64,000 nt of DNA, from assembly GCA_024220525.1 (NCBI GenBank), contig JAMYWO010000043.1, positions 1 to 64,000 of the forward strand. Direction: 5' to 3'. A model generated the notes under the pieces. That model worked only from the letters and a program-made list of their open reading frames with translations. It was not told where the DNA came from and did no database searches. This DNA is from Cochliopodium minus (Eukaryota; Discosea; Himatismenida; Cochliopodiidae). The translations under genes and the position numbers were made by a program. Shown piece by piece: positions 1-14,500 of this stretch (positions within the stretch are counted from its first letter, which is position 1; the number at the start of each line of letters is the position of its first letter).

Positions 1-287
1 ACATATCATTAAATAAAAAAATTTGATATCTAAATAATATTCCTATGTAAAAATATAAGGATATTGCAACTTGCTCATTGGTATTTTATTAATATCAGAT
101 CACAAAGAAAAGGAAAAAAGTTGATTGAAAAAAATTTTTAATGAATTTAACCCTATTGAAAGAAAAGAAGTTAAACAAAAAGTTTGAAGTGATAATAAAA
201 AACTTACGAATCTATTTTTCCGATTGAAAAAAAAAGAAAAGAGAAAAAAAGAAAGATTAGATTTGGAAAAAAATTTAAAAAAAGGTT

Positions 288-1729
288 TTACAATTTAAGG
301 GAATCTTCTTTGCAATATTGTTTTCCTTTGTGCATGAAAAAAGCCATACCAGCAAGATTCTTTTTGCAGAAAGTACATTTGAAATGATCGACGTGATAAC
401 GAATACCATTTGCATTTACACATTTTTTGTAGATTGGTTTTTCACAATCAGGGCAAAGTAAATTGATTTTTTGATAATAATGTTTTTCACAGTAAACATC
501 TCCTTCATGTTCAAAAAAAGCACCAACAAGACCTTCTTTACAAGTTGCACAAGTGAAATGTTCTGGATGATAGCCAACACCCAATGCATTCACACAATCA
601 CCAATCACTGGATCTCCACATTTTCCACATTTCACTGCAAATGTTTCAATAAAATCTTTTTCACAATATGCATTTCCATCTTCTCCTTCCATCACTCTTC
701 TTCCTCCGGTGAATGGATTTCCTAATTTGCAAAAAAAAAAATTACACGAAATTTTATAAAAGGGAAATTAGAATGTGTATTCTCAAGATCATAATATTTG
801 TATACAAAAGAAGCAAAGATGTAATTTGGAACAAATTTAAAAAGAAAGGTTCAATTAAAGATTAAAAAGATTAATTGAGGAAAGAGGAGATCTTTTTTTC
901 TTTTTTTTTTTTTTACCACAAACAGCACAACCCAAATGCTCTGGATGCCAAGGCATACTGAAGGCCATCAATACTTTTCCTACGATAGGTCCTCCACAAC
1001 TGGAACACAAAGGTAAATTTTCGGTGTCTTGTTCTTCACCATACATGCTTTCTCCTTCCACTGGTTGCAATTCATCAAATTTCAATTGAGACAAAAGCTC
1101 ATCAAATTGATCACTTGTTTCATTTCCTTCCATCATTCTCATTGATCCAAATCCAAAATCATCAAAATCATCCCATGCTGTTACTTGTGTCTAAATAAAA
1201 AATAAATGAATATGAAAATGTGTTTGACTTTTGTATTGGTTTTTTGTAAGGTTGTATAATCTTTGTAAAATTTATTTTGAAATTGATTTTTGATAATAAT
1301 TTTTTAACCCCTTCTAATTCTCTTGGCCTAAACCAAATTACTGCATTATTTGCTCCATATTTTGCCCAGATATCATAAGGATTATCACCAGGATTGCAAG
1401 GAATTTCTGTAATTTAAAAAATTTAAGTTTTAAATCTTTTATTCGATTTAATGGATGATTCTAATCAGAGTGAAAATATAAAGTATTTATATGGTGTATT
1501 GAAAGATTTATAAAAATAATATAAATAATATATTTTAATTTAAAACATTTAAACCTTCCCCATTATTTGGTTTGATAGATACAAGACCAGTTCCATTATC
1601 TACACGTAATTTTGTATTTATTTTTTCAATTACAGATTCTGTAGAATCATCTGCCGTTAATAAAATTGCTTTTGGATTTGTTGTTGCACTTTCAGGGAAT
1701 TCAACATTTACTACAGTTCTTTTACTCAT
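288..1729 (-). CDS. Three-LIM-domain protein with ubiquitin-like N-terminus
   Basis: Four exons (1729-1555, 1406-1309, 1190-917, 721-288) join in frame and give about 326 residues. Three LIM zinc-binding domains lie at the C-terminus. The first starts CSSCGG, has HPEHLGCAVC and is split by the last intron. The second starts CGKCGD and has HPEHFTCATC. The third starts CPDCEK and has HVDHFKCTFC. Each keeps the Cys/His spacing and ends in a YCEKD-, YCEKH- or YCKED-type motif. The first 90 residues look like a ubiquitin-fold domain, followed by an acidic linker. LIM proteins of this type usually bind other cytoskeletal or adhesion proteins. A paxillin/LimE-like actin role is inferred from the family; the ADF/cofilin gene lies 4 kb away. 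No zinc ligand is obviously missing. Confidence 0.88.
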
Positions 1730-2023
1730 TTGGTGAATATTAAGATTGTTTTATATTCTGTTTTTTCAAGTTTTCAATCAGAATTTTTTTTAATATTATT
1801 TTCAACAAAAAATATGAAAATGATTTAATAACACTCTCCTTTTAAAAAAAAAATCTCCTTTGACACAAAAAAGAAGTCAATTTCATAAATTAAAACAATT
1901 GTTTTATAAATAATTTTTTTTTTTGAATTTATTTGACAAATCAATTTTTTAAAAAAAAAAATTAAGTCAAACTTTTTTTTCTCTTTTAAAAACAAATGGG
2001 GTGTTGGAGGGTTGTTGTTTAAA

Positions 2024-5087
<3,064 letters not shown>

Positions 5088-5309
5088 TTATATAATTAAG
5101 GTATTTTTAAAGAAAAACAATTTTTTTTTTTATTCTTTACTTTTCAAAAAACTGGAATAATTTGAATAAATAATTTTTTAATAACAAAATAGAGTTGTCA
5201 TTTATCAAACAACATCATTATCAATCAAATCTTTTTTTTCCCGCCAAATTTTTTTTCACAGTTAATTAAAAAAATTAAAAATAGAAAGAAGATTCGAGAA
5301 GAAATAAAA

Positions 5310-5864
5310 TTAAAGAAAAGTGATTGATCCCTCAAAACAATAATCGGATTCATTTTGAGGCAGGATATTTTTTTCCCATTCTTTTTGATAAGAGAGAGTG
5401 TGTTGAATAACACGATCAACAAAAAGGGTTGAATTCAAATGATCACATTCATGTTGGAACATTGCAGAAACAAAACCTGTTGCAATTAATTCCTTCTTTT
5501 TAGCATTCTCATCCAAATATTTCACTTTAATTTTGGCGAATCTTTGTACATCTCCAACTAATCCAGGAACGCTTAAACAAGATTCAGCTACTCTTATTTT
5601 CCCACTCAATTCACATCCTTCTATTTCTGGATTAAAAAGTGCCATTTTTGGAACATTCAGAATCTTATTTTCTACAATTATTAATCTTTTTGGAATGAAA
5701 ACTTGTGGAGCCGCTATCCCCACTCCATCTTCATTATTTTTCATTGTGAAATACATATTATTTAATAGTTGTTTTGTTTGTTCTTTTAATATATCTCCTA
5801 TTTCAAAATTTTCTGCATCTTTCCTCAAAACTCTTTCTCCCATCCTTGCTATTTTTAACTTCAT
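5310..5864 (-). CDS. Peptide deformylase
   Basis: A single uninterrupted exon of 184 residues. It carries the three deformylase motifs in order: GVGIAAPQ (about residues 48-55), ESCLSVPG with the metal-binding Cys (about 93-100), and HECDH with both metal-binding His and the catalytic Glu (about 137-141). The second motif has Ser where EGCLS normally has Gly. Deformylases remove the N-formyl group from proteins begun with formyl-Met, so the likely site of action is the mitochondrion. No long presequence precedes the conserved start, and the protein is close to bacterial length. The absence of introns, in a region where most genes are split, fits a relatively recent bacterial origin. That origin is inferred, not shown. 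Confidence 0.92.
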   Translation of the reverse strand: MKLKIARMGERVLRKDAENFEIGDILKEQTKQLLNNMYFTMKNNEDGVGIAAPQVFIPKRLIIVENKILNVPKMALFNPEIEGCELSGKIRVAESCLSVPGLVGDVQRFAKIKVKYLDENAKKKELIATGFVSAMFQHECDHLNSTLFVDRVIQHTLSYQKEWEKNILPQNESDYCFEGSITFL

Positions 5865-6088
5865 TGTTTATTATTTGAAAATCAATTTTTTTTTTTCATT
5901 TTTGTTGAAAATTTTTTTTTCCAAATTTGATGGATTTAGTTTAAAACAGTGAATCAACCATAAATGAACTTTGAGATTTTTTGAACTCTTTAGATGTGTT
6001 AATAATTTGAAGAAAGGAGAAATTTTATAAAATAACAAAATTTATTATTTTAATAAATTTATTATGTATATTTTAGAATCTCATTCTC

Positions 6089-6625
6089 TTAAATTCTGTT
6101 TGCAAAATCAATAACATCTTGAATATCTAATTCTTGTTCATTACCAGCTTGGAAGACTCCTCCTTGAAGAGCAAGATTTTGTTGAAAAGTTTTAAGGGTA
6201 GATGCAATCAACATTTTTTCTTTCATTCCAGCAGTTCCAGTGGAAGCATTACCTCTCCAGAGAACAGTAATAAGTTTGCTGGTATCAATACCATTCTTTT
6301 GATTGTGATATTCAAGATCAAAAACTGCATAGCAAGGTTTTCTTTGGAGAAGTTGATTGGTAAAGTCAGTCCAAGTTTCTTCACGTGCACCTTCAACATC
6401 AAGAACAACTTCGGTATTTTTGTCATTAATTTTCAAAATAACATAACGAAGAGGTCCGTTTTTAGAATTTTTGTTAATTCTTTGGATGAATGGAGTAATT
6501 ACTTCAGCGTTAACTAAAATATATTTATTTTTTTAATTTGTTAGAAATTAAAATCCTTTTTTGCTTTTTTTTTTTAAAAATTTTATATCAAAGAGAGTAT
6601 TTATTTTACCTTCGATTCCTGACAT
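6089..6625 (-). CDS. ADF/cofilin family actin-binding protein
   Basis: Two exons: 6625-6610 encodes only the first five residues plus one base (MSGIE), and 6513-6089 encodes the rest. The product is about 141 residues, normal for ADF/cofilin. It starts MSGIEVNAEV, as cofilins do, with RYVILKIND for the first strands. The central actin-binding helix region contains KEKMLIASTLKTFQQNL, the equivalent of KSKMLYASSK in other cofilins. The family severs and depolymerises actin filaments in the cytoplasm. The very short first exon is in keeping with the small exons elsewhere in this window. The gene is divergent from the Tim50-like gene. Confidence 0.88.
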
Positions 6626-7277
6626 TTATTAATCTAAATTTGGTAAATGAAATTTGTGAGAGGGAATATAAATTTTTTTTTGTTAAGAGAATTATTATTT
6701 GTGTTTAAATTAATATTTTTCTTTTCAAATTTTATATATATTGGGAATTGCTTTAAAGTTAGAAATTTTGCAAAAAATACCTTGATCTAAAAAAATTTGA
6801 TTTTTTTTTATTTTATATTGCAAATTAAATTTATAAAAATATTTTTTTATATATTTTTTATTTGGTGAGTATAAAACAGTAACAACAACAATTATAATAA
6901 AAAAATGAACCAAAAAAAATTTTTAATTCACTTATTTTTTTTAAAAAGGAGTACTCAATTTTCAAACAAACTTTGAAGATAATTCATTCCACAAAAAATA
7001 GTGTACATATAAAAAATTTCAATATTTATCATAATGCAAATTAAAAAAAAAATGAGTATTTGAAAACAATTCATAACAATAGAGTATCATATTTATCTTG
7101 AACAACTTTTAATCTAAATACATCTTATCATGAAAACGTATTTTAAGCTAATTGAAAAATCACAATTAGTTCAATCATTTTTCACAAACACATTTTTGAT
7201 TGAAAACTATATCATCAAGATTTTTTGATAGTTAAATCTTCACAACATGCTAATCTAATCTAAAAAAAAAAAAAAAA
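6626..7277. promoter_or_regulatory. Divergent intergenic region, cofilin / Tim50
   Basis: About 650 bp between two head-to-head genes. The sequence is very AT-rich with A- and T-runs, including one just before the Tim50 start codon. It must hold both promoters, but no specific motif can be named. No RNA gene or credible open frame was seen. Confidence 0.5.
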
Positions 7278-8821
7278 ATGAAGAATATTTTCAAAAATAA
7301 AAGCATAAATAAACATCTTTTTAAATTTAAACTTACAAATAATCTTGGGAGTAAATATATTTCTATTAAATCATCTTTTTTACAATAATTTTTAATCTTC
7401 AATACACAGAAACATCACAAAAATTATTCCATCAAAATACTTTAAATCAATTTAAATCAGTGATATCATCAAATAAATATAAGATAGGATTTTCTACTTT
7501 GATGATTGCCTTTGCTACTCCTTCCTTTTTAATGAAAGAAGATAATGGATATAGCTATGATGGGAATAATAATAGCAGTGGAAACAATAATAATGCAAAT
7601 GATGGAAAAAATAAGGATAATACAAACTCTATTTTCAGAATAATAACAAGATCTGTGAATACTGTGAAAAGAAAATTTGAATCATTGTTAAGAGGAGACA
7701 AAAAAAAGATGTATCCATCAATGGCCATCCCAGAGGGAGAAGGGGTAATAATACCCCCTACTCTCGTAGTTGATTTTTCAGTGATTGTCTCAGATAAAGT
7801 GGGGAGAGGAACCAATGTTCCCCTCAAACGTCCTGGTCTTGATTATTTTTTTCAAACACTTTGTGATGTTTACGAAATCGTTTTAATTGATGATCTTTAT
7901 CCCAATGATTATGCTTCTAATGTCGTCGAAGAGTAATCTCTCCCTCTTTTTTTTAATTTAACTTATTCAACCAACTATTTCCAAAAACCCATCCATCTAT
8001 CTCATTCTTTCTTTTTCTTTTTTTTTAAAAAAAAAAGTTTCATTCTAGTTTTTTTAATTTAAAACTATTTCATTTTTTAAAGTTTTATTTTAATTAATTT
8101 CAAATTATTTCGAATTATTTCTTTTTATTTTTTTTATTTTTTATTTTTTTATTATTATTTTTTTATTTAAAATGAAAAAAAAGGAATGTTAAAGTATAAT
8201 ATTAAATTTTAATTCAAAAAAAAAAAATATAAAAAAAGAATAGATAGAGAAAGTGTAATAACATACAAGTTTTACAGCAAGTACATAAAATCAGCGGCAA
8301 ACCTGAACAGAGATTTGAGGAAAGTGGTGATATTGACGGATAATCCCGATGCATTCATCGACACACCCAACAACGTGATCGTCATTCCTCCTTGCAAATC
8401 AGGAGACAATTTGTTGGTAGCAGTGGCAGAAGCATTGGTAGATTTGGCATACACAGAAGATGTGAACACGTTGAATTTTAATTTGTGCATCCCTTTTTTC
8501 AGAGAAAAAGACATCGTTTCCATTTATTCTACTCTTCTTCGTAAAGACAAACGTTTTCGTGATCGTTCTCGTCTCCGTATTCGTTCTGATCTTCGCATCA
8601 TCGAGTCTGGTGAACGTGGACATCATACTGATCCCTCTGCTTATTTTAAAAAAATCAAATCAGAAAAACAAAAACAACTTCAACGCCCCGACTCCTCTTC
8701 CGACTCTTCTTCTCCTCCTGGCAAACGTTCTCTTAAAGAATATGTTCACATCTTTAATGATTTGGAAAAAGCTGAAAAGAAAGAGTTTGAAGATCAAAAA
8801 AAAAAAAATTTTTCAAATTAA
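7278..8821 (+). CDS. TIM50: Tim50-like mitochondrial import protein
   Basis: Three exons: 7278 to about 7354, 7410 to about 7932, and 8262-8821. The N-terminus is basic and rich in K, N and F, as in a mitochondrial presequence. A membrane segment follows (KIGFSTLMIAFATPSFLM), then an N/S-rich linker and the FCP1/NLI-phosphatase-like fold. The phosphatase DxDx(T/V) motif reads VVDFSVIV, as expected for the inactive Tim50 fold, followed by KRPGLDYFFQTL and YEIVLIDD. The third exon resumes at KYIKSAANLNRDLRKVVI. Tim50 is the presequence receptor of the TIM23 translocase at the inner membrane. About 25 residues normally present before this point (the LDPxG...RLFR...G part) are not encoded anywhere in the intron. 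The C-terminal tail is charged. Confidence 0.82.
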
Positions 8822-8890
8822 ATTTATTAAAATTCAATTTATTATTTAATAAAATTATAAAATAATAAAAAAAAAAGAGGTTTTATTAAA

Positions 8891-11422
8891 ATGTGGAATA
8901 AAGTTATAGAAATTTTAAAGGAAGAAAATAACAATAACAATAATTCTTCTAATAAAGAAATCGAATTTCAAAAAGAGATAAATACGTTGAGATTGAGAGT
9001 TGAAGAATTGGAGATTGGTTTAAAAATCAAAAATGAGCAATTTTTAGAGTTGAAAAAAATATCAGATAAAGAAAAAGAAGAATTAGAACTCCAATTACTT
9101 TCAATAGAAGAAGAGAAAGAATTATGTGATCAAAAATTGATAGAATTTAAATCCCTTTTGGAAGATTCTCAACAAAAACTTTCTAAAGAAGTTGATTTCC
9201 TTCTTTCCTCTAATAATAATAATATCAATTCAAATTCTGATATCAATCTAAATGGGAAGAATATTTCTTTTGATTTTTTAATTCAGCAGATTAAATCTTT
9301 TAGAGAAAATAATATTAACCATAATGGCCAATTCATTACTATTTTTAAAGATAATGGTAAGGAAATCTAAAAAATATGTTTAATAATAAATAATTGAAAA
9401 AATAATAATTTATGTCAAAAAAAAAATAATTTAAATAATTTAATTAAAAATAAAATAAAAATTTTAAAAAAATCACTCAAACATTTATTCTTCTTGGTGT
9501 TTACTAAAGGAGAAAGTGAAGAAAAAGTTATAGGAAAAGAAAAAGAAATGCTTTTTAATCAATTAGTATTTCAAAATAAACTTGATCTCATAGAAAAAGA
9601 AAATAATGATAAAGAAAATAATGAAAAAGAAAATAATAATAAAGAAAATAATAAAGAAAATAATAATAAAGAAAATAATAATAAAGAAAATAATAATAAA
9701 GAAAATAATAATAAAGGAGGTAATGTTAAAGGAGACAAAGATAAAGGAGATAATGTTGATAAAGAGAAGAATGATTTGAAAGAAGAGATTGAAAAATTGA
9801 AAAATTTATTAAAAGAATCTTCTCTTAATTATAATTTACTTAACAATGATTACATCTCTCTTAACAATAAACATAACTTACTTAACAATGATTATATCTC
9901 TCTTAACAATAAACATAACTTACTTAACAATGATTACATCTCTCTTAACAATAAACATAACTTACTTAACAATGATTATATCTCTCTTAATAATAAACAT
10001 AACTTACTTAACAATGATTATATCTCTCTTAACAATAAACATAACTTACTTAACAATGATTACATTAATAGTAATAAGAAACGCAATTCTAACAATGAAA
10101 ATAATACTGCCATTTTTAGAAGTAATGAAGAGGAAGTAAAAGAGTTTAAAGAAAACAAAGATAGGAGTAATGACGTAGATAGGAGTAATGATGTAGATAG
10201 GAGTAATGCCGTAGATAGGAGTAAAGAAGAGGTTAATAAATATAAAGAAGAGGTAAAGAGATGTAAAGAAGAGGTTAATAAATATAAAGAAGAGATCTTA
10301 TTTTATAAAGAGGAGGTTAATAAGTATAAAGAGGAGGTTAATAAGTATAAAGAAGAGGTAGATAGGAGTAACGAGGAGGTAAAGAGATTGAGGGAACATT
10401 TGATGTGGGTGGAGGAAGAAAATAATGAAAATATTGAAAAAATAATGAAAGAAATAAAAAAAATAGAAAAAGAAAAAGTTGAAGAACAAACTCTTCTTCT
10501 CTCCTATCAAATTGAAACATACAAAAAAGAAACAGAAGAACATAAAAGAAAAGTAGAAGAGAGTAGGAGGGAAGTAGAAGAATATAAGAGAGAAATAAAG
10601 GAGAGTAAGAGGGAAGTAGAAGAATATAAGAGGGAAGTAGAAGAATATAAGAGAGAAATAGAAGAATATAAGAGAGAAGTAGAGGAGAGTAAGAAAGAAA
10701 TAGAGGAGAGTAAGAAAAAAGTAGAGGAGAGTAGGAGGGAGGTAGAGAAAAAGGAGAGGATGGTGGAAAATGTGGAGAGGGTCATAGAGGGATATGAATT
10801 TGAAAAAGAAAAAGAAATGGAAGAAAAAATGAAAAAAAAAGAAGAGGAACTTTTTTCTTTTTATCAAAAAGAAATGAAAGAATGGAAACAGAAAACAGAA
10901 AAGTCATCATATGATTCTCTTTTTTACAAAGAGAAATACGAAAAAGAGAAAATGGAAAAAGAAAAAGAAATTTCTCTGGAAAAAGAAAAGTATCAACTTT
11001 TACACCAAAAAATGATTCCTTTAAAAGAAAAATTAAATCAATCTTTATCCAAGCTCTCCCAGTTAGCAAATCATTCTTCAATGTCAGTGGATAAGCGTTT
11101 GTGTTCCAATTTAATTTCCACTTTTATTTCTGAAACAAATCTTTCAAAAAAACAAGACATTTTACTTTTAATTGAGAAAATTGTTGGGTTTGATGAAAAC
11201 CAAAAAATTTCTTTGGGTTTGTCAAGATCTTCTACTTCTAATCAAAATAAAAACTGGAGGTTTTTTCCTTCTTGGTCCAAACAAAATAAACCTGAACAAA
11301 CAACAGATTTGAAAGATGAAAAATCTTTGACTGATCTTTGGGTTCAATTTTTAACATCAGAAAATAACCATTCTCAAAACTCAAACCAAACAAATCAAAA
11401 TGATACAGATCAATCAAAATAA
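8891..11422 (+). CDS. Golgin-like coiled-coil protein, possible C-terminal GRAB domain
   Basis: Two exons joined by an intron at about 9359-9510; the junction gives FKDNGESEEK in frame. The product is about 800 residues and nearly all coiled coil. In order it has leucine-rich heptads, a KENNNKENN run, six copies of a 14-residue LLNNDYISLNNKHN repeat, then long EEYKREVEE-type helices. The last 150 residues hold a compact segment: VDKRLCSNLISTF, KKQDILLLIEKIVGFDENQK, ISLGL. Its pattern resembles the GRIP-related ARF-binding (GRAB) domain of golgins such as GMAP-210/Rud3. A Golgi tethering role is inferred from this short match plus the coiled coil; the coiled coil itself is certain. Confidence 0.6.
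9835..10062 (+). repeat. 42-bp tandem repeat, six copies, coding
   Basis: Six head-to-tail copies of a 42-bp unit differ at only a few bases and stay in frame in the golgin-like gene. Each encodes LLNNDYISLNNKHN. The near identity of the copies suggests recent expansion. The preceding stretch (about 9600-9720) is a separate short-period AATAATAAAGAA-type repeat encoding KENNN. Confidence 0.92.
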
Positions 11423-11594
11423 ATTTATTTTAAAGTTTTGATTAATAAATAAAAAAATGTTAATATATCTAAGATCCATTAATTTGTCTCTTCTTTTCTA
11501 ACTTTCCAAATTAAATTGATTCAAAAAAAAAAAAAAAAAAGGTTTTTATATAAATTATTTAATAATTATATGTACAGTCTTTAATGATTATTTG

Positions 11595-14500
11595 TTATTT
11601 ATTTGATTTGTAGGAATCCCATTTCTCAGCCTTTTCCATTTGTGATATTTCAAGACTGTTTTGAACAAATTCTTTCACTCTCTTCATTGTATCTTTATTT
11701 TCTGGTTCATCCAATGGAACATCTTCTTCTTCTTCTTTTTTTCTTTTCTTTAAGGCTGCAAGTAAAAAGAACCAAAAACAACAACACAACAAGAGAAGGA
11801 ACAAGAACCCGAAAATACTACCTAATACAGCACCAATGATAACACCTCTGTTGGAACTTTTTTTGTTGGTAACTGAAATGTAGATACTGTTGGAATTGCT
11901 TGAAGAAATATTTGAATTTCCAGAGTAAACTGCACTGATATTGAATGTTCCAGTTGTATAAAAGTAAACAGTAATAGTGGCACTTCCATTTGCGAGAATG
12001 GTACCATTTGAAATGAATACAGTCCCCATTATTTGGGTACCATTATAAAATGTGACAGTTCCAGCAACAATTGCTTCTCCTTGGGTAACTAGAGTAGTGG
12101 TAGAGAAAGTGACGGTTTGACTTTTGAAAGTGTTGTTGGAAGAAGAGGTGGTCATAGAAGTTTTGGTTTTTGCTTGGGAAACATTAAAAGTCAAAAAAGA
12201 AGTACTACTTTCGTGTACTCCATCCCCTGAATAAGAAGCTGAAACATTATAAGTTCCAGGTGGGTAAGTTATGGTTGTAATTGAGAGAGAAGAGTTTGAG
12301 AGATTGAAATTGTAACTGTTGAGAACAGAATTTACATTTTTGATAACAATGTTTAAAGTTCCAGTTATATCAAATGGAGAATTAGAAGAAATAATGAAAG
12401 AAAGGATTGTTGTTTCCCCATAATAGAGGTTATAATTTGAAGCAAAACTTGTGAGAATTGACCCTGATAGTCCAACATTAAAGGGAATTGTGGTAGTACT
12501 ACTTTGAAAGTTTGAATCACCAGAGTAAACAGCAGTGATAGAATGCGATCCAGAACTCAAAGAACTTGTGGTGAATGTTGTATTTTTGTTTGAAATAGGA
12601 AAAACTCCAATTACAGTGTTTCCATCATAATAAGTAACATTTCCTGTAGGATTTCCACTTCCGGGAGAAGACACTAAAGTAACAGTGGAGAATGTAACGT
12701 TATTTCCAAAAATTACAGAAGACAAAGAAGAAGACAAAGAAGTTTTAGTACTTGCTTTTGAAACAGAGATGACAACAGTATTACTTGGTTGTAAATTAGG
12801 ATCTCCAGAGTAAATAGCAGTGATGTTATGATTTCCAATACTTAGTGAACTAGTCAAAAAGACAGTATTCCCATTTGTGGTCATTGAAGAGAGGACTAGA
12901 CCACCATCATAGTAAGTAATATTCCCATTAACGTTACCAGAGGAAACCAAAGTAGAAGTAGATAAAATCAAATTTTGCCCAAACACAATGGAGAGAGAAG
13001 AAGTAGACAAAGTTGTGCTAGTGCTTGAAACATTGATTATAATAAATGAAGATTTGCTTTGATTGAAATTGTAGTCTCCAGAATAAACTGCAATGATTGA
13101 ATGTGTTCCAACAGCCAAGGAATTAATGATCAAAGAAGCATTCCCATTTGAAATTGAAGCAGTACCAACAATGGTAGAACCCTCATAAAAAGTGATATTT
13201 CCAGTTGGATTTCCACTTCCTGGAGAAAAAGCAAGAGTGGAAGTTGATAATGTCAAATTTTGTCCAAATACAACAGTTGATGATGGAGATGGAGATAATG
13301 AAGTTACTGTATTTGATTGAGAAATGCTGATGGTGATTGATGATGAATTACTTTGATTGAAATTGTTATCTCCAGAATAAACTGCAATGATTGAATGTGT
13401 TCCAACAGCCAAAGAGTTTATGATCAAAGAAGCATTCCTATTTGAAATTGAAGCAGTACCAACAATGGTAGAACCCTCATAAAAAGTGATATTTCCACTT
13501 GGATTTCCACTTCCTGGAGAAAGAGTAAGAGTGGAAGTTGATAATGTCAAATTTTGTCCAAATACAACAGAAGAAAGAGTTGATGATGAGGATAAAGAAG
13601 TTACTGTATTTGCTTGAGACACATCAATGGTGATTGATGAAGAATTACTTTGATTGAAATTGTTATCTCCAGAATAAACTGCAATGATTGAATGTGTTCC
13701 AACAGCCAAAGAGTTTATGATCAAAGAAGCATTCCTATTTGAAATTGAAGCAGTACCAACAATGGTAGAACCCTCATAAAAAGTGATATTTCCACTTGGA
13801 TTTCCACTTCCTGGAGAAAGAGCAAGAGCGGAAGTTGATAATGTCAAATTTTGTCCAAATACAACAGTTGATGAAGATGGAGATAATGAAGTTACTGTAT
13901 TTGATTGAAACACATCAATGGTGATTGATGATGAATTACTTTGATTGAAATTGTTATCTCCAGAGTAAACTGCAATGATTGAATGTGTTCCAACAGCCAA
14001 AGAGTTTATGATCAAAGAAGCATTCCTATTTGCAATTGAAGCAGTGCCAACAATGGTAGAACCCTCATAAAAAGTGATACTTCCGGTTGGATTTTCACTT
14101 CCTGGAGAAAAAGCAAGAGTGGAAGTTGATAATGTCAAAATTTGCCCAAATACAGCAGAAAGAGTTGAAGAGGATAATGAAGTTACTGTATTTGCTTGAG
14201 AAATGCTGATGGTGATTGATGATGAATTACTTTGATTGAAATTGTTATCTCCGGAGTAAACTGCAATGATTGAATGTGTTCCAACAGCCAAAGAGTTTAT
14301 GATCAAAGAAGCATTCCTATTTGAAATTGAAGCAGTACCAACAATGGTAGAACCCTCATAAAAAGTGATACTTCCGGTTGGATTTCCACTTCCTGGAGAA
14401 AGAGTAAGAGTGGAAGTTGATAATGTCAAATTTTGCCCAAATTCAACAGAAAAATTAAAAGGGGATAGAGAAGTTGATGTATCAGCACGTGAAACATTTA

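Noticed and set aside
10298-10867. 189-codon minus-strand frame rich in F and L
   Set aside because: Antisense of the GAA/AAG-rich coiled-coil exon of the golgin-like gene.
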